DNA of 64,000 nt from Chaetorhynchus papuensis (GCA_013396525.1 VWYX01000907.1:256849-320848); one strand, 5' to 3'; numbered from the stretch's first letter, positions 33,557 to 46,917 are shown. Program-made: numbers and translations. The notes: generated by a model from the letters alone, not told the origin.

Positions 33557-35126
33557 CCCGCGGGCAAGGCTGCTTAACAACAATTTACTTAGCCCCCAAA
33601 ACACTTAGCTGCAAGCTGGCATTACAGGCTTCAGCCTCGGACTGGGGAAGGTACAAATTCGTTTTTAGAAGGCCAGCAGATGATGCAGGCGTGAGGACAG
33701 CTGAACCTGCTCAGCTGCTCGCCACCGTGCCGTTCCACCCTTCGCTCCCGCGGGCGTAAAGCGCGGCGGAAACCCGCGGGGAAACTCAACACATCCTCCT
33801 CGCTGCCGCTTTCTCACTTCCACGGCTGCTGCTTTTTCCTCCTTTTTTTCCCTCGGTTCCACAGTTATATTTATTGTTTCCATACATTATCCCAAGCAGC
33901 ATGGACTTTTTTTTTCATTAACAGAACTGCTCTCATTTCCTCCGCACCCCCAGGTGAACCCTGCGAGTTGTGAGTTTGTGTATTCTGGCAGGTTGGTAAG
34001 CGACATGGAGCCACAGAAATGTGCTGGTCTGGTCCTAGGTGCTTCTGCCACTGGGGATTCTCCTTTAGCATCAGTCAAGGTTTGACTACACCTAGGCACA
34101 TGCATATTTATCCACCCAGCAGTGTTTCAGCCAGGAAGGCTCAAGGGATCCGTGTGCTCGTTCAACACTGACCCATCTCTGAGATGCAAAGCCCCTGGGT
34201 AATCCCTGCAGTGAGACAGGGGATGCTACAGGCTTTAAGAAAAGAAAAACCCAAAAAGCAGAACTATTTATTTCCACCTCCTTTCCTCGGGCAATAGCAC
34301 TCTTGGTGCAACCGGGCTGCTGGTACAGGACGCAGGCTCAGGCCTGGAGCTGGCACTGGGAGAGGTGTCTGGAGCAGACAGCTGCAGCCCAGGGAGCCCA
34401 GCCACCCTCGAGAGGAAAACAAAATCTGCCTCATGCTATTAAGCTGCCTGCAAAGCATGTGAATATTTCCCCCGGGTAAGGCAACCTGGGCTGCTCGTCG
34501 AGACCTCCAGGGTCTGCATGGGGGGGCTGGGGGTGTCAGGGAGGCTGGGGCTGGTTCACATCCAGGTCCCGTTGTGGCAGAGGGAGATGGCAGCTGCTGG
34601 AAAGCCCTGGCCTCACTCACTGACAGATTTTGCAGCTGAGGAAGATGTGCCTGCTGTAATCGGCCAGGCTGGGGGATGGAGTCGGCTCGTCTCAGCCACT
34701 TCATCCTGATTAGACCCCCTGCAACCCCTCCTCCTGCACTGGAGAGGCAGATAAGCCCCCTCAACAGGAGCCACTGCAGTGCCTCTCCAAGCACCAGGAG
34801 AGCCTGCCAGGCTTTTAACAGCCCAGGAGCCTGCAGCTGACTTCCCTGGGTGTGCATTGAAATTCCCCTCAGAGCCAGCGACGCGGTGGGAAGTTTGCAT
34901 CGGTCCTGAAAGCATGCAGTGAGCAAAGGCCAAAATCATGGAAGCAGCTCCAGCTTCACGTGGCACATGGGGAAGGACACCACGGGGGACTCACACTGCA
35001 TCTACAAACAAGCTCCTAATTGCCTGATGCCATCAGACACGTGTAATCCCTTCCAAATCGCTTGTGAATATACCCTTACCAAATGAGTGAAACTCACTTG
35101 CTGATAGGAAACGAGGTGTGACAGCC
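33557..35126. other. Intronic DNA with a small CpG-rich spot
   Basis: No gene recognised. Three CCCGCGGG octamers occur at 33557-33564, 33747-33754 and 33773-33780, the last two inside a short GC-rich patch. The rest is ordinary intron sequence. The 220-codon - strand open frame at 34264-34926 has no family resemblance. Confidence 0.5.
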
Positions 35127-35196
35127 ACAGAACAATAGAATGGCCTGGGTGGGAAGGGACCCTAAAGATCACCTAGTTCCAATCCCCCTGCCAGGG
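35127..35196 (-). repeat. CR1 LINE 3'-end fragment
   Basis: AGAATGGCCTGGGTGGGAAG then AAAGATCACCTAGTTCCAAT; only the last ~70 bases of the element. Confidence 0.8.
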
Positions 35197-35456
35197 AAAA
35201 TAAAAAAATGAAATAAATAACCCCCCAGACCAAATTCATGGTATTCAGCTGCATAAAGATTGAGTGGTCAGGCAGAGGGAGATACTGTGCTGGTCTCACT
35301 CCTGTTACAGGACAGCTGACTGCAGGGTGAGGAGATTGGGGCAGGGAGGATGAAAGAAGAAGAGGAAAGAATTTAAGAAAAATCTATCAGGCAGGAAGGA
35401 ATCCATCTCACTTTCAGCGCCTTTGCCAACAGCTTTCTCATTTCATCTGGGGAAAC

Positions 35457-35850
35457 TGAGAATCACAGAACTCAATCAAGGCTGAAGGATCATTGGGTCC
35501 AGCCATTAACCCAGCACCACCAAAATCACCCCTTAACCATATCCAAGTGCCACACCCAGACCCTCTCAAAAACGTTCACAGATGGTGATAGAACCACCTT
35601 CCTAAGAACTTATTCCAACGCCTGACCACTCTAGCAGTGAAAAAAAATTTCTAATATCCAATCTGAACCTCCCTTGGCACAACTGGAGGCTGTTTTCCTT
35701 GTCCTGTCACTTGTTCCCTGGGAGCAGAGCCTGACCCCCCCCGGCTGCCCCCTCCTGTCAGGGAGTTGTGCAGAGCCACAAGGTCCCCCCTGAGCCTCCT
35801 TTGCTCCAGGCTGAGCCCCTTTCCCAGCTCCCTCAGCCGCTCCTCATAGG
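35457..35850 (-). repeat. CR1 LINE 3' fragment
   Basis: GAGAATCACAGAACTCAATC at its + strand start, TTCTAATATCCAATCTGAAC in the middle and TGTCAGGGAGTTGTGCAGAG near the end. Same subfamily as 48874-49375. Confidence 0.9.
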
Positions 35851-36642
35851 ATTTGTTTTTTGGACAACTGACCAGCTTTGCTGCTCTTCTGGGGCAAGAT
35901 GCAAGACGGCAAAAACCATCCTAAAAATCATGTGCTGCTATCTCCAATCCAGCCCAGGGCACAGCCTGCCACCCCACATGTCTGGTACCAGGGAAATGGT
36001 AAATGACTCTAGCACCTGTGGCTGGGAGATGCAAGCAGTGGATAATGGATATTTTCATGTGCCTTATTCACTTGTTCAGGTTGGGCCGTGCCAGCGACGG
36101 AGTCAGGATGAAGGGCTGGTCTGTGCTGGCTGGTGGAGCATTTTTGTGTCCTGGGTGGCAACGTGGGGTTCTGGAGGTTCATCATCTCCTGCTCAGAGTC
36201 TTTCACACTTGATGGAAAAGTGCTGCAAAGGAGTTCAGGGGGAGGGGGCTGAGATGGGCTCCCCACTGCTGATTAATGGTTTGGTGGTCACAGCCCTCTT
36301 TGTGCTGTGCCTCTGTGCAGCTGAGCTCTTCCCAAAAAAACATCATAAACACAGACCTCAGAGACTGCACAGTGCCCCTGCCTGCTTGTACAAGCCCCAG
36401 TCAGCATCCTCTCACACTAATGAAGCCTCTCATTAATTGCTGAGTGACATGAGCTGGCGTGGCTGGAGGGTCCCTAGCGCAGAGCACAGCATCTCCTCTC
36501 CTGCACACCACGCGGGGAGACCACGTGCAGCCTTTAATAAACTGAAAGAAAAGATGAGGTGGGATTCCTACCAGGGCCTAAGCTCAGCGTTCAACAAAAC
36601 CAAAACCCAGCACATGGTGTGATTCTTACGGTTGTTCAACAC

Positions 36643-36712
36643 AGGGCTTGGAGTTGGACTCAGTGATCTTTATGGGTCCCTTCCAACTCAGGATAATCTG
36701 ATTTTGTGATTT
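36643..36712 (+). repeat. CR1 LINE 3'-end fragment
   Basis: GGAGTTGGACTCAGTGATCT then GGGTCCCTTCCAACTCAGGA and ATTTTGTGATTT. Orientation +. Confidence 0.8.
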
Positions 36713-36750
36713 ACAGCTGGCAGTGACCAGCATTAATCAGCATATTTACA

Positions 36751-36816
36751 GAAAATCATAGATAGTTAAGGGTTGGAAGGGACTTAAAAGATCGTCTAGT
36801 CCCAGCCCCCCACCTC
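36751..36816 (-). repeat. CR1 LINE 3'-end fragment
   Basis: AAATCATAGATAGTTAAGGG then GGAAGGGACTTAAAAGATCG. A short copy in the opposite orientation to the one just before it. Confidence 0.8.
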
Positions 36817-37193
36817 TATTTACATCAAGACTGAAGAGGTGCTGAGTGCTGGGGATGGGAACCAACAAGAATGAGGGATGGGATACAGCCAGGCAGCCTG
36901 GACCCATCACACGAGGGAGACAGCTGTTTATACAGCACTGGATGAGAGGTTTTTTTCATGCAGCTCTTTCCCACTAGCTTCAGAGGGGAAAAAAAGTTTT
37001 GTTGAAGATGATGTTTCACTGCAACGTGTTGAATTCAGCAATATTTTCCAAGGAGGAAGGAGAAACACTTCAGCAGCGTTGCTACACTTAGAGCTGTCTT
37101 TTTTGCTTTTATACTTCTCACTGTGTTTTAATTATAGCTTTATTCTCAGCGTTGAATTCGAGGGTGTATTTGAGATTTTTGGATCATCACATT

Positions 37194-37242
37194 AAAAAAA
37201 AAAAGAAAGAAAGAAAAAAAAAGAAAGAAAGGAAAAAAAAAA
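37194..37242. repeat. (GAAA)n-rich tract
   Basis: About 50 bases of A-rich GAAA units on the + strand. Confidence 0.9.
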
Positions 37243-40200
37243 GGGCAAATTTCACTGAGAGAAAATGTTTTCGGGGGTTTAGTGGTCCCAGTTTCATCCC
37301 TCCCCTCCCAAGCATGCCTAGAGGGATGGGTGGTCCCAGCAGCCTGGCACGACCACCCAACCCAGCTCGTCCTCCCCAAGCTGCCCTGTGTCTCCTGGGT
37401 TTGGGCCCAGCCCTGCACATCTGCCAGGAAAAGGCCCTGGAGGAAATGTGGCTTTGGAGATGTTGCAAAGCCCCTCTGAGACTTTTTTTTTTAATATTGT
37501 TTCTCCTTTCTGTTGGGTCTGAAGGTGTTGGAGAAGGAGAGGCTGACAGGAATCACTTGACCACGACTCCCATGCTAAAAGCAGGGTCACACTGCAAGTC
37601 TCAAAGGCATTTTTGGGCTGCAGGGCTTATGCCTGAGCAAAATTCCAGCAGTTCCAAGGGCAGAGAGGGTTTGGCTGGTACCTGAACTTTAAGGCAACTC
37701 TGGGGGTTTTGCCCATCAGCCCAGCTCTATGTGCTCCCCTCACCACCATTCCATCCAGCTCCTGTGTGCAACCCAAGCCAGTTCTGCATCGCTCCACACT
37801 GGAAAATGCAAAAGAAGTTGGAATGCTCCCTGATTATGGGAAGACATCTGGGCTCAAAGGCTCTTCTCCAGGGCCTGGCCTGCTATCTCAAATTTAAAAA
37901 AAATTTTTAAAAAGTGTTGAAAAGGAAGTTGGAGTGGGTCTGGGTCCCCTTTGTTCAATGAGGCAATAAAGTTCATCTTTTGTGGTTATATATTACTAGC
38001 AGGGTGTTGCATCCATGTGAATGAGTCCCCAACCCGGAAATGGGAAAACTAACCAGGGGAAGGAATTCATCCTCTACTTAAAAATAAGAAATAAAAAATC
38101 CTGGCGTGACAGCAGTCTATTACTTGGCTCTCTCCCTGCAGAGAGCAATGGGGAAGCACTTGGAGCAATCCCTATCTCTACCCTTGGGAATGTAAAAACG
38201 TGCTGACTTGTGCCTTCAACTTTGACAGGCAGTGATAGGCTGCAGCCAGTTGTTTGGAAAAGGAAATTCAATACTTGTGTTTCCAATGTTTCCTTGCTTT
38301 CACAGAGTCCAAAGCCCTCCCCAGGCATTTGGAAGTGCTCAACACCTGCCTTAAAAACACTCTTAACTGCTCCTAATAACTGGCCAGGGAGGTTTGCAGC
38401 AGCTCCCTCCTACCAGTAATGATATGCAGGACATCCAGAAACAGGCAAAAAGCCAAAACCATGGCGAAAAAAACACCCCCAGCCAGACATTGCAAGGACC
38501 TGGCAAGGTCTCGGGGGCTGCGCTGCATTGTTCATGGAGCCTCTTAATTCTGTGACAGCCCCAACCAAAACCCTGCACCCAAACTCTGCCAAACCTCAGG
38601 GGTCAGAACTCCCCATGGAGCTTTAACCCTTCCCCAGAGACAGAGCCAGTGGGCAGAGAAAATGCCCTCAGCTGACTCTGATCCATGTTGAAGCAAAAGG
38701 CTTTTTGATAGCCCCTGGTCTCACACCTGCACGTGCTGAGCACCAGCCCAGGACACGCCACAGGGGCTCGGACAGGAGCTGTGGTATGGTCGTGCCCCAC
38801 AGGCACTCAGGATCCAAGGATTATCCTGGCAGCCACAGCAAACCCCAACCCCGTGCCAGCCTCAACATCCCCTCCCTCTGCAGCAGCTTTTGGGTGAGGA
38901 CCAGTGGTGCTGGTCCTGGCCCTTTCCTCTCACACACACACGTTATATCCCCCCAGGAGGGATTTCCAGTGAAGGTTTTCTGTCCTGCCCTCCCACTGTC
39001 AGCAAAGAGGGGAGAGATGCCTTTTTTTGGAAGGCATTGTTTGCCTGACCTGCTTTAAACCACCCCTCTGGGGAGAGACTGGAACAGACTTTGAAACCTA
39101 TCCTGAATACAACAGAGGAGGCTGCTTTGGGTGGGTTATTCTGCATCAATCCGCATCCGTCTCTATTTTGCATGCATTAATTCCCCACCCACACACCCGT
39201 TGTTTTAAATGGGACTGTAATAACCAGCTGGGTTTTCCTGAAGGATTTATTTATCTGCATCTTAAGCCCAGGGGTGGGAGATTCCCATCCATCATGTCCA
39301 CAGGGCTGCAGAGTGAGTGGCAGTGGCTGGGGGGGGCAGGTTTGGGAAACATTTCAGCATTTCTAGGAACAGCATGTCAGTTTGGATGGGGGATGTTTTG
39401 CAGCCCAGCCTTTCTTCTTTGCTGGTTCCCTGGCAAATCAGCCCCAAAGCCAGAACATTTTGGCAGGGAGCCAGGACATGGGACATCCCCTTGCAAAGGG
39501 ATTGGTTGATCATGGCATGGTTGCAGGTAACCCTCTGGATTTTATCTCCAATCCTGTAATCCCATATCAGGTAGGATGCAAAGGATTTACCAGGCTGCAT
39601 AAGACCCTCAGAGTGCCAGGCGGGCAACTCGTGCAGTACCTGACACTGAGGGAAGACAATATAATATATAATCCCCCTTGAGTTTTTTGCAGATGGATCA
39701 GAAGCCACACCAAAAAATGTCCCTCCTCACCCCAGAAGGCAGCAAAAGTTCAGCAGCTGGTCCTCCTTTCAAGTGACATGACACAGAATACAGGAGGCAT
39801 CTTACAACTGCTAAGGTACAAAAAATGAGGATTATCTCTTAGGAGAGAGCAGACATGCTCCTAGGAGGTGGGTGTGTTGGATGCAGCGCCAAAACAACGT
39901 TAACAAATCCCCTGCAAAGCACTCTTAGCTCCCATCCTGAGCCAAAGAGCTCAGCCCCACAGTCAAAGCAAAGCCCTCAGCGTGAGGGACTGATCGCACC
40001 TGTGGAGCTCCTGCAAGTTCTCAGTCCCCACTGGACCTCTTCATTTAATCAGCCTAAAGGATTTTGGAGTTCAGACCACCAGTGTGTGCTGGCTGGAGGC
40101 ACCTGCTTGCATCGGGGATCAGGGTCCATGCCGAGGACCAGGGCTGGAGAGGAGCTGTGTGAGGGGCAGTGGATGCTGGCAGTGAGCTGGCACAGCTCAG

Positions 40201-41259
40201 CAGTTCTTTACGCTGAACTGACTTGAACTCAGGTTTGGGAAAACCCCAGCTACTGTGAGCCCTGCCACGCTGTGTCCTGGCAATTCCCCTTTTACGCTCC
40301 ATGAATAAGAAGTCTGTAACTAAAAAATCAAAGATCCCGGAAGCCTGTTTCCTATTAAATTTAATATCCCGAACTTTATAGGTACATGTCACTCCAGGAG
40401 AGACAGAGCTGTGTTTAAAGTACAAGGGAAATGTCAGTGCCTTGATGTGGAAATAGCTCTTACTTTACATTTCTGCATGAGGTCCTGGCATGAGTTAGTG
40501 CTGCTAAGCCCTGCTGTAATAACATATACAGGAAAACTTTAACCAAACAGCAAAAAAATATGTATTTTATACAGCTAAACATAAAGTCATCCATCTAAAA
40601 AAAACCCGTACAGGTGCTATTTGCAGGTGTCAGGCTATCTGAGGGAAAGTGAATTTTGGTAATCAGCAAACCATGAGCTCCCAGAGCCCCAGCAGCATCT
40701 GAAGGCACAAATGTTTGCTATATAAAAATCAGGAGGTGGGGTTCCTTGGGAGCAATAAGCACCTTAGATTGATGCCAAAGCTGGGAAGGAGGCTTGGAGA
40801 GGAGCCCAAGCATTCACCGTGGAGGAAGGCACTGCAGGAGACCTGTGATTCTGCGTCAGAATGAGCAGAGGCAAGGCCATGGTTGAGCAGAGCCCAAAAT
40901 GCTGCCACACCTGAGCTGGGCAGGATGAGGTTTATCCTCGTCAGGCAGGCAATGAACCTGACAAAACCGAGCGGCCAGGGCTGGCCTGCAGCAGGCACAG
41001 CCTGAAAACACTGGGCACCACAGCCAAAAATCCCTTCCTCAGCACCAGAGCTAGTTGGTTTCCTAAAGGACATCCCCTCACTTGCACAGGAATTAATTCT
41101 GGGGTGTGGGACGGAGAAGGTGACAACAGCTGTCCCTTCCGGCATGGAAATCCACCCGCCTGGGGGTATTGTCCCCTCCCTCTGAAGCCAGAGGAGACTG
41201 ATAGCAAGGGATTTGCTTTTCCACCACAATGGGAAGAGGAAATGTTCCTGCTTATTCCA
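37243..41259. other. Repeat-poor intronic DNA, 4.0 kb
   Basis: No CR1, LTR or gene recognised. The 166-codon - strand frame at 40729-41229 is not recognisable and is taken as chance. Confidence 0.5.
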
Positions 41260-41502
41260 TCATAGAATCATAGAACACCCTGAGTTGGAAGATCAGTTCC
41301 CTGGCTCTGCACAGACACCCCAACAACCCCACCCTGGGCATCCCTGGCGGCGCTGTCCAAACCCTCCTGGAGCTCTGGCAGCCTCGGGGCCGTGCCCATT
41401 CCCTGGGGAGCCTGGGCAGTGCCCAGCACCCTCTGGGGGAAGAACCTTTCCCTGATCTCCAACCTAAACCTCCCCTGGCACAGCTCAAGCCGCTCCCTCA
41501 GG
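41260..41502 (-). repeat. CR1 LINE 3' fragment (young-looking subfamily)
   Basis: ATCATAGAATCATAGAACAC then GCACAGACACCCCAACAACC and CTGGAGCTCTGGCAGCCTCG. It is closely similar to the copies at 54637-54887 and 56128-56670. Confidence 0.9.
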
Positions 41503-42657
41503 TGTTATCACAAATTAGTTCCTATTTATTCCATCAAGAATATCCCACAGGGCTGCAGATAACCCCGCAGGATGCTGCAGAGACAGCTCCATGTCAGAGG
41601 CAGCATCTCATTTCCCTACAACCAGCTTTGGATCTGGCCTCCCTGAGAGAGAGTTAGGACTAAGTCGATGTTTCCATCATCAACCTCACTTTTGAGGGGC
41701 TCATAACATTCAACATTTGTGCTCTCACAGTGCCAAAACTTGGCACAGAAACACATGGCCCAGATGCAGTTTTATTTGGTAATAAATAGCTTAAATCTCA
41801 TAAGCTATTTTTCATTTTGGCTTAAACGTGTAAAATGGGAAAAGAAAAATGTGTGGGATTTTTTTTTTTTTCCTACCTTCCAATAATTTTGGAAAGGCAG
41901 ATTATACTGAGTAATGGCAGGCTTTTTTTTTTCAGATGCAGACAGCCAACAATGCCATTTCTCAAACCTTTTGCCTTTTTCACATCCCCTTTTTAACAGG
42001 ATCAATCGCAGCACCATCACCGCAGCCCCAGCGTTCCAGGGGTGCCTCGGATTATTCGATTTTCGGGCTGACGTTCTGGGAGAGTTAAAACACAGCAAAA
42101 TTCCATGAGCCCTTTAACCAATGACAGTAATATTTTGAGGATGTATTGCCGTTTTAGCTGTGCCTCTGCGACCTCTCATTCCTCTGGTGCTCAGCAATTA
42201 TTGCATCCCAGCGCTCTCTGCCCAGCCCTCGGGTGAGCACTGGTTCCCGTCAGAAACCCGCCAGGATTTCAGCGCTTTCAGATTTACTCCAAACTCACAC
42301 TCTGCTCTACCTACTCCAGCTACTTCCCAGTGGCCAAAAGCCAAGGAAACGCCCCAAACCCCCAGCCCGAGGACTTGGCTGCCCTTCAAAAGTCCGCCTC
42401 AGCTGGAGCAGAGAGAAATAGTGATTTTGCTCATATGGTCAGCTCCAGTGTGCGGAGGTTCCCCAGTGGGACACTGGGCTACTGTCCAGATGGTGCCGTT
42501 GCCGAGTGATTTGTTATCTGCGGGGCTGGGATTTTTTTGCAGAAGGCAGTGGGGGGATTCAGGGAATGGGAATGTTGCACTGGTATGGGGAGCTGGGCTG
42601 ATGAAGGGTTAGGGACTTGCAACATGACCCAGGGAGTATTCTGCAGATTTTGTAGAA

Positions 42658-43095
42658 ATCCCAGAATGGTTTGGGTTGGAAGGGATGCTTAAAGACCATC
42701 TCGTTCCAACCCCACTGCCATGGATACCTTCCACCAGACCAGGTTTCTCCAAGCCCCATCCAACCTGGCCTTGGACACTTCCAGGAATGGGGCAGCCACA
42801 GCTGCTCTGGAAAACCTGTGCCAGGGTCTCACCACTCTCACAGCCAAGAATTTCCTCCTAATATCCAATCTAAATCTCTCTTCTTTTAGTTTAAAGCCTT
42901 TCCCCGAACTTCCTCCTAATATCCAATCTAAATCTCTCTTCTTTTAATTTAAAGCCTTTCCCCCTTGCCCTGCCACTATCTGCCCATGTAAAAAGTCCTT
43001 CTCCCTCTTTAATATAAGCACCCTTTTGGGTACTGAAAGGCTGCCATGAGGTCTCCCCACAGCCTTTTCCTCTCCATGCTGAACAACCCCTTCCT
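42658..43095 (-). repeat. CR1 LINE 3' fragment with internal tandem duplication
   Basis: It starts AGAATGGTTTGGGTTGGAAG and runs through CCTAATATCCAATCTAAATC to CATGAGGTCTCCCCACAGCC. A 58-base block (42852-42909) is repeated directly at 42910-42967. Confidence 0.92.
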
Positions 43096-43724
43096 GTGGG
43101 TGCAGATCCCCCCATCCCACATCCCCCTTCGCTGGGAAGGAGGATTGAAGGCAACACTACACAACTGGAAAGGTTCCCCCCCCAGACAGCTTCCCACCAA
43201 GATCTCCATCTCAGGGCCCAGCCTGAAGCCCGACAGCACGGACAGAGCCTCCCCACGCACCCACCCCATGGCTCAGCCTCCCCAGATCCCAGCAGATCCA
43301 GTGAAGACTTGCCTCCAGGGAATTTTCTGGCTGGGAGCGAGGCAGGCAGCTCGTGCTGCAGAGCCCACCCCTTGTCCCAGCAGGACCCAGCCTGCTGCCA
43401 GCCCTGCGCACACGTAGTCTCCAGCAGGAGCGGGATGGCTCACATATGGTATGGATTCACACAGGATCAAGCTGACTCACTGGATGGGGGAGTGGTGGAT
43501 CGGAAGAAAAACCCCCAAATACACAGGTACGCTTTGGGCCATCTGTCCCCCGAAATACCAGCCATGAGCCACGTTACAAAGCACGCAGGAGAAGAAGTCA
43601 CTCGTGTGAAACGGCTCTGCCAGGGCACAGCAACCACACCCAAGGAAGAAGCATCAGCCTGCTGCATTTTTTGGGGGGAGCTGTAGGTGGATGAAATGCA
43701 GCCCTCCATCCTTACAGCAGCCTA

Positions 43725-44075
43725 GAGATCTCAGAGTGCCTTCCACTGCCTAAAGGGGTTCCAGGAGAGCTGCAGAGGGACTGGGGACAAGGCATGGAGG
43801 GTCAGGACAAGGGGGAATGGTTTAAGCTGAAAGAAGGTAGATGTAGGGTAGATATTAGGAAGAAACTCTTGACTGTGAGGGTGGTGAGGCCCTGGCACAG
43901 GGTGCCCAGAGAAGCTGTGGCTGCCCCTGGATCCCTGGAAGTGTCCAAGGCCAGGTTGGATGGGGTTTAGAGCAGCCTGGGACAGTGGGAGGTGTCCCTG
44001 CCCATGGCAGGGGGGTGGAACTGGATGAGCCTGAATGTCCCTTCCAACCCAAACCACTCTGGGATTCTGTGCTCC
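43725..44075 (+). repeat. CR1 LINE 3' fragment
   Basis: From GGGGGAATGGTTTAAGCTGA and ATATTAGGAAGAAACTCTTG through GAGGCCCTGGCACAGGGTGC to CCAACCCAAACCACTCTGGG. Orientation +. Confidence 0.92.
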
Positions 44076-44079
44076 AAAG

Positions 44080-46785
44080 CTACCCCCACCCACAGAAAGG
44101 CCTTCCCACCCCTCTTTCACAGGAGACACAACCCAGATCCCACAGTCAGGTCTTTGGAGGAAGCACCAGGCACGCTCCATGGTTGGGAAGCATTTGCTTA
44201 ACGCCAGGCTTGTGCCAGGAATGTCTGTGCAAATTCATGCGAGCTGGCTTCGGTCTCTGCAGGAAAGACACAGAGGTGGGTCCCTGCGTTTGCCATCAAT
44301 GAATGCCTTTTATTTTTCATTTTAAAATTAAAGTCGGTCGAGTAATTGAACTAGTCTGAGGAAGCAGACTCAGCCACCTCAAACAGAAAAGCTGCTGCAG
44401 AGCCAAAAGTCCTATTCGTGTGTACATTAAAGACACAGGAACTACCAACAAATCCAGAGTGAAACCAAGCTGGGTTTGTGAGAGACACACGCAAACCACA
44501 AACCCCTGGTTTCATGAGGGAAAGAGCAGGTGAGGAGGAGAGGGACCCTGCCAGCAAAGTCTGCTCTCTCCTTTGAACAAAACACGACTTCCAGCAGTCT
44601 GCTCTCCATAAAATCAGATCAGGCAGAGCTAAACTGAGCATCATGGGGTGGAAAACTGGTGTGGGTCCAGCATCCTCTCACCACACCAATGCCTTGGCTG
44701 GACAGGATGGGCACCTCGTGGGGAGCTGAGGGAGCTGCTAGGAGAACATTCTTCTCACCAGAACACCAAAAGCCAAACCAGGTCATCTCAATTCACCTTG
44801 AGGCAGGGTTGCCAATGTAATGGCAGATGAGTGTAATCTCCCTTCACTATCTCCTTCCAAAGAACTGCCTCCTCCCACTGCGCACCCTTCCAGGACCTGA
44901 GCTGACCTCCCACTGTGATTTTTAGCATTCCTGACAGTGGTTTAGCTGAGCCTGCTCAGACAGAAACATTTTTGCTCTCTCACGTGGATGTTGTTTTTAT
45001 TACCTTGGAAACCTACATGCTGCCATGCAGCACAACCAGAAGGCACAGCAGGTACAGGGGGGCTACACAGCCCTCAGCCCTGCTGGACCAGCAAACCCCC
45101 TTGCTATATTCCATTAGCAGCACCAGGTTGCCACCATTATCTTGTTTTTCAAAGCCAGCCTTGCTGTTGAGAAATAAAATTGACATTCACAAAGAATTTG
45201 ACTCCGAGGACTGCGGGCAGTGCTCTTAACAGAGACAACAAAATAAGTGGGTTTTGGTTAAAGGGTGAAGAATAACCTGTAAATTGTTGTTTAAGGGGCT
45301 GGTTAAGTGCCTCCTAAATACAAATAGTGGCAATGACTCGAGCCCATGAGCTGTCACACAGCGGGAGGAAGGTGGGATGCTGTGGCATTTCTGCACCCTG
45401 GGAACCAGGCACTTTTTAACTTAACTGATGCATCCATCCACAAGTTTTCAGGGCTAATCACTACCCACCACATATCAGAGGATATTCCTCTCCTGCCAGC
45501 GGGTTAATTCATGTTAGCAGGGTTTCTCATGTGGGCTTTTAGTGGGTTCAATAGGTGTGAAGTTCAGCTGCTCCACAAACTCCTGGAGTTCATGGGAGAC
45601 CCAGCATAAGGCACCAGAAATTGGACTGAGGGAGAATGAATGAAGTCAGACCATCCACCCATGACAGAGCCAAGGGATTTGGCAGCTAATTAGAACAATG
45701 CTATTAGGAGAAGGTTGGTGGCCTTGGGGAGAAGCCTGCAGCCCTGCTGAGCTGTTTCCACGAGCACCTGACCCCCGGTTAAACTGATGCTTTGACACTG
45801 CTTTTTCCCAGATGAAATTCCTGCCCGGCACAGCTCCGGCACTGACAACTTTGATGTCAGATGAAGCCTTTAAAAGACCAGATTTTTCAAACAAATGCAG
45901 GATGCGTTGATCTACCGAGCAGAGAGATGTCCCTTGCTGTCCCCAGGAGCCGGGACTGGAGGCTGGCAGACGGACAACGCTCTGTTTCACAGCTGCTGAT
46001 TAAACTGCCATGACAATGCTCGGCACAATGCCAGATTAATTAGTGCTAGCCACATGATCTACGAGTCCCTTTTGGCTTTAAAGGAAAAAAAAAAAATCTA
46101 AGGATTTTCCAAACTCATTTTCACACACCTCACTGGCCTGACGCTTTCCCTTGAATTTTCTGCTCCCGAAGTTGTGTCTCTCTTTCACAGGGGCTTGTGC
46201 CATTTTTAGATGCTGTGAGCCAGGACGTGTGGCAAGAGGAACTCAGAGCCCGTGTAGCTCTTGGCCTTTTGGAGAGGATGGACTAATCTTTGGCTGATAT
46301 TTAGCAGAGGCTTGCAGCTCCACACACAACCCCCAGCTTGATACTGTTGTGACCTTTCAGCTTCATTTGCGAGGCCATCTGAAATTTGTTTGATTTCAGT
46401 TCCTCTGCAGGGCCTTCAAGCAGGCTTTTCGTGCCATGGTGAACCACAGCACACACATCAGCTGCTTCTCTGCTTAAATGGCACTGAGGGAGAGTGGCAA
46501 AGTGCAGTGAGAACCAGGGCTGCAGAACCTGTTTCACAGAGGAGGGGATGGGCATTGGGCAGAGGGCAGAGCTGTCCTGGTCAGCAGAACCAGCGGGTGG
46601 TGGATGCAGGGCCAGATTCCCCCCTCTGCATGTCTCCCATGGAAAGATGTTTGTACAAGGGCTGGTTCTGCCATGCTCTTCCCTTCCCACCCCCTCTTGG
46701 TGATGCTCTGAGGACCAAAGCCACTTTTCCCCCTTCGACCAGCCAAGGTCTCCCACAGGCCTGAAGAGCATTTTCTGTTCATCCC
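44080..46785. other. Repeat-free intronic DNA, candidate conserved element at its centre
   Basis: No CR1 or gene recognised. The part at 45990-46075 (GCTGATTAAACTGCCATGAC, then CCAGATTAATTAGTGCTAGC) is rich in homeodomain-type TAAT cores and resembles conserved enhancer DNA. Confidence 0.35.
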
Positions 46786-46790
46786 CTCAT

Positions 46791-46917
46791 GTCCAAGGCC
46801 AGGCTGGACGAGGCTTTGAGTGAACTGGTCTGGTGGAAGGTGTCCCTGCCCATGGCAGGGGCTGGAACTAGATAAGCTTTAAGTTCCCTTCCAAAACCAT
46901 TCTACAATTCCATGGTT
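46791..46917 (+). repeat. CR1 LINE 3'-end fragment
   Basis: GTCCAAGGCCAGGCTGGACG, GGAAGGTGTCCCTGCCCATG and a tail of ATTCTACAATTCCATGG. Orientation +. Confidence 0.88.

Noticed and set aside
34264..34926. 220-codon - strand open frame in RNF165 intron 1
   Set aside because: No recognisable domain; composition follows local GC; no supported start. Taken as chance.
35768..36436. 222-codon + strand open frame
   Set aside because: Its first ~30 codons are antisense to a CR1 reverse transcriptase fragment and the rest matches nothing. A chance extension of repeat sequence.
40729..41229. 166-codon - strand open frame
   Set aside because: No recognisable motif or gene context.
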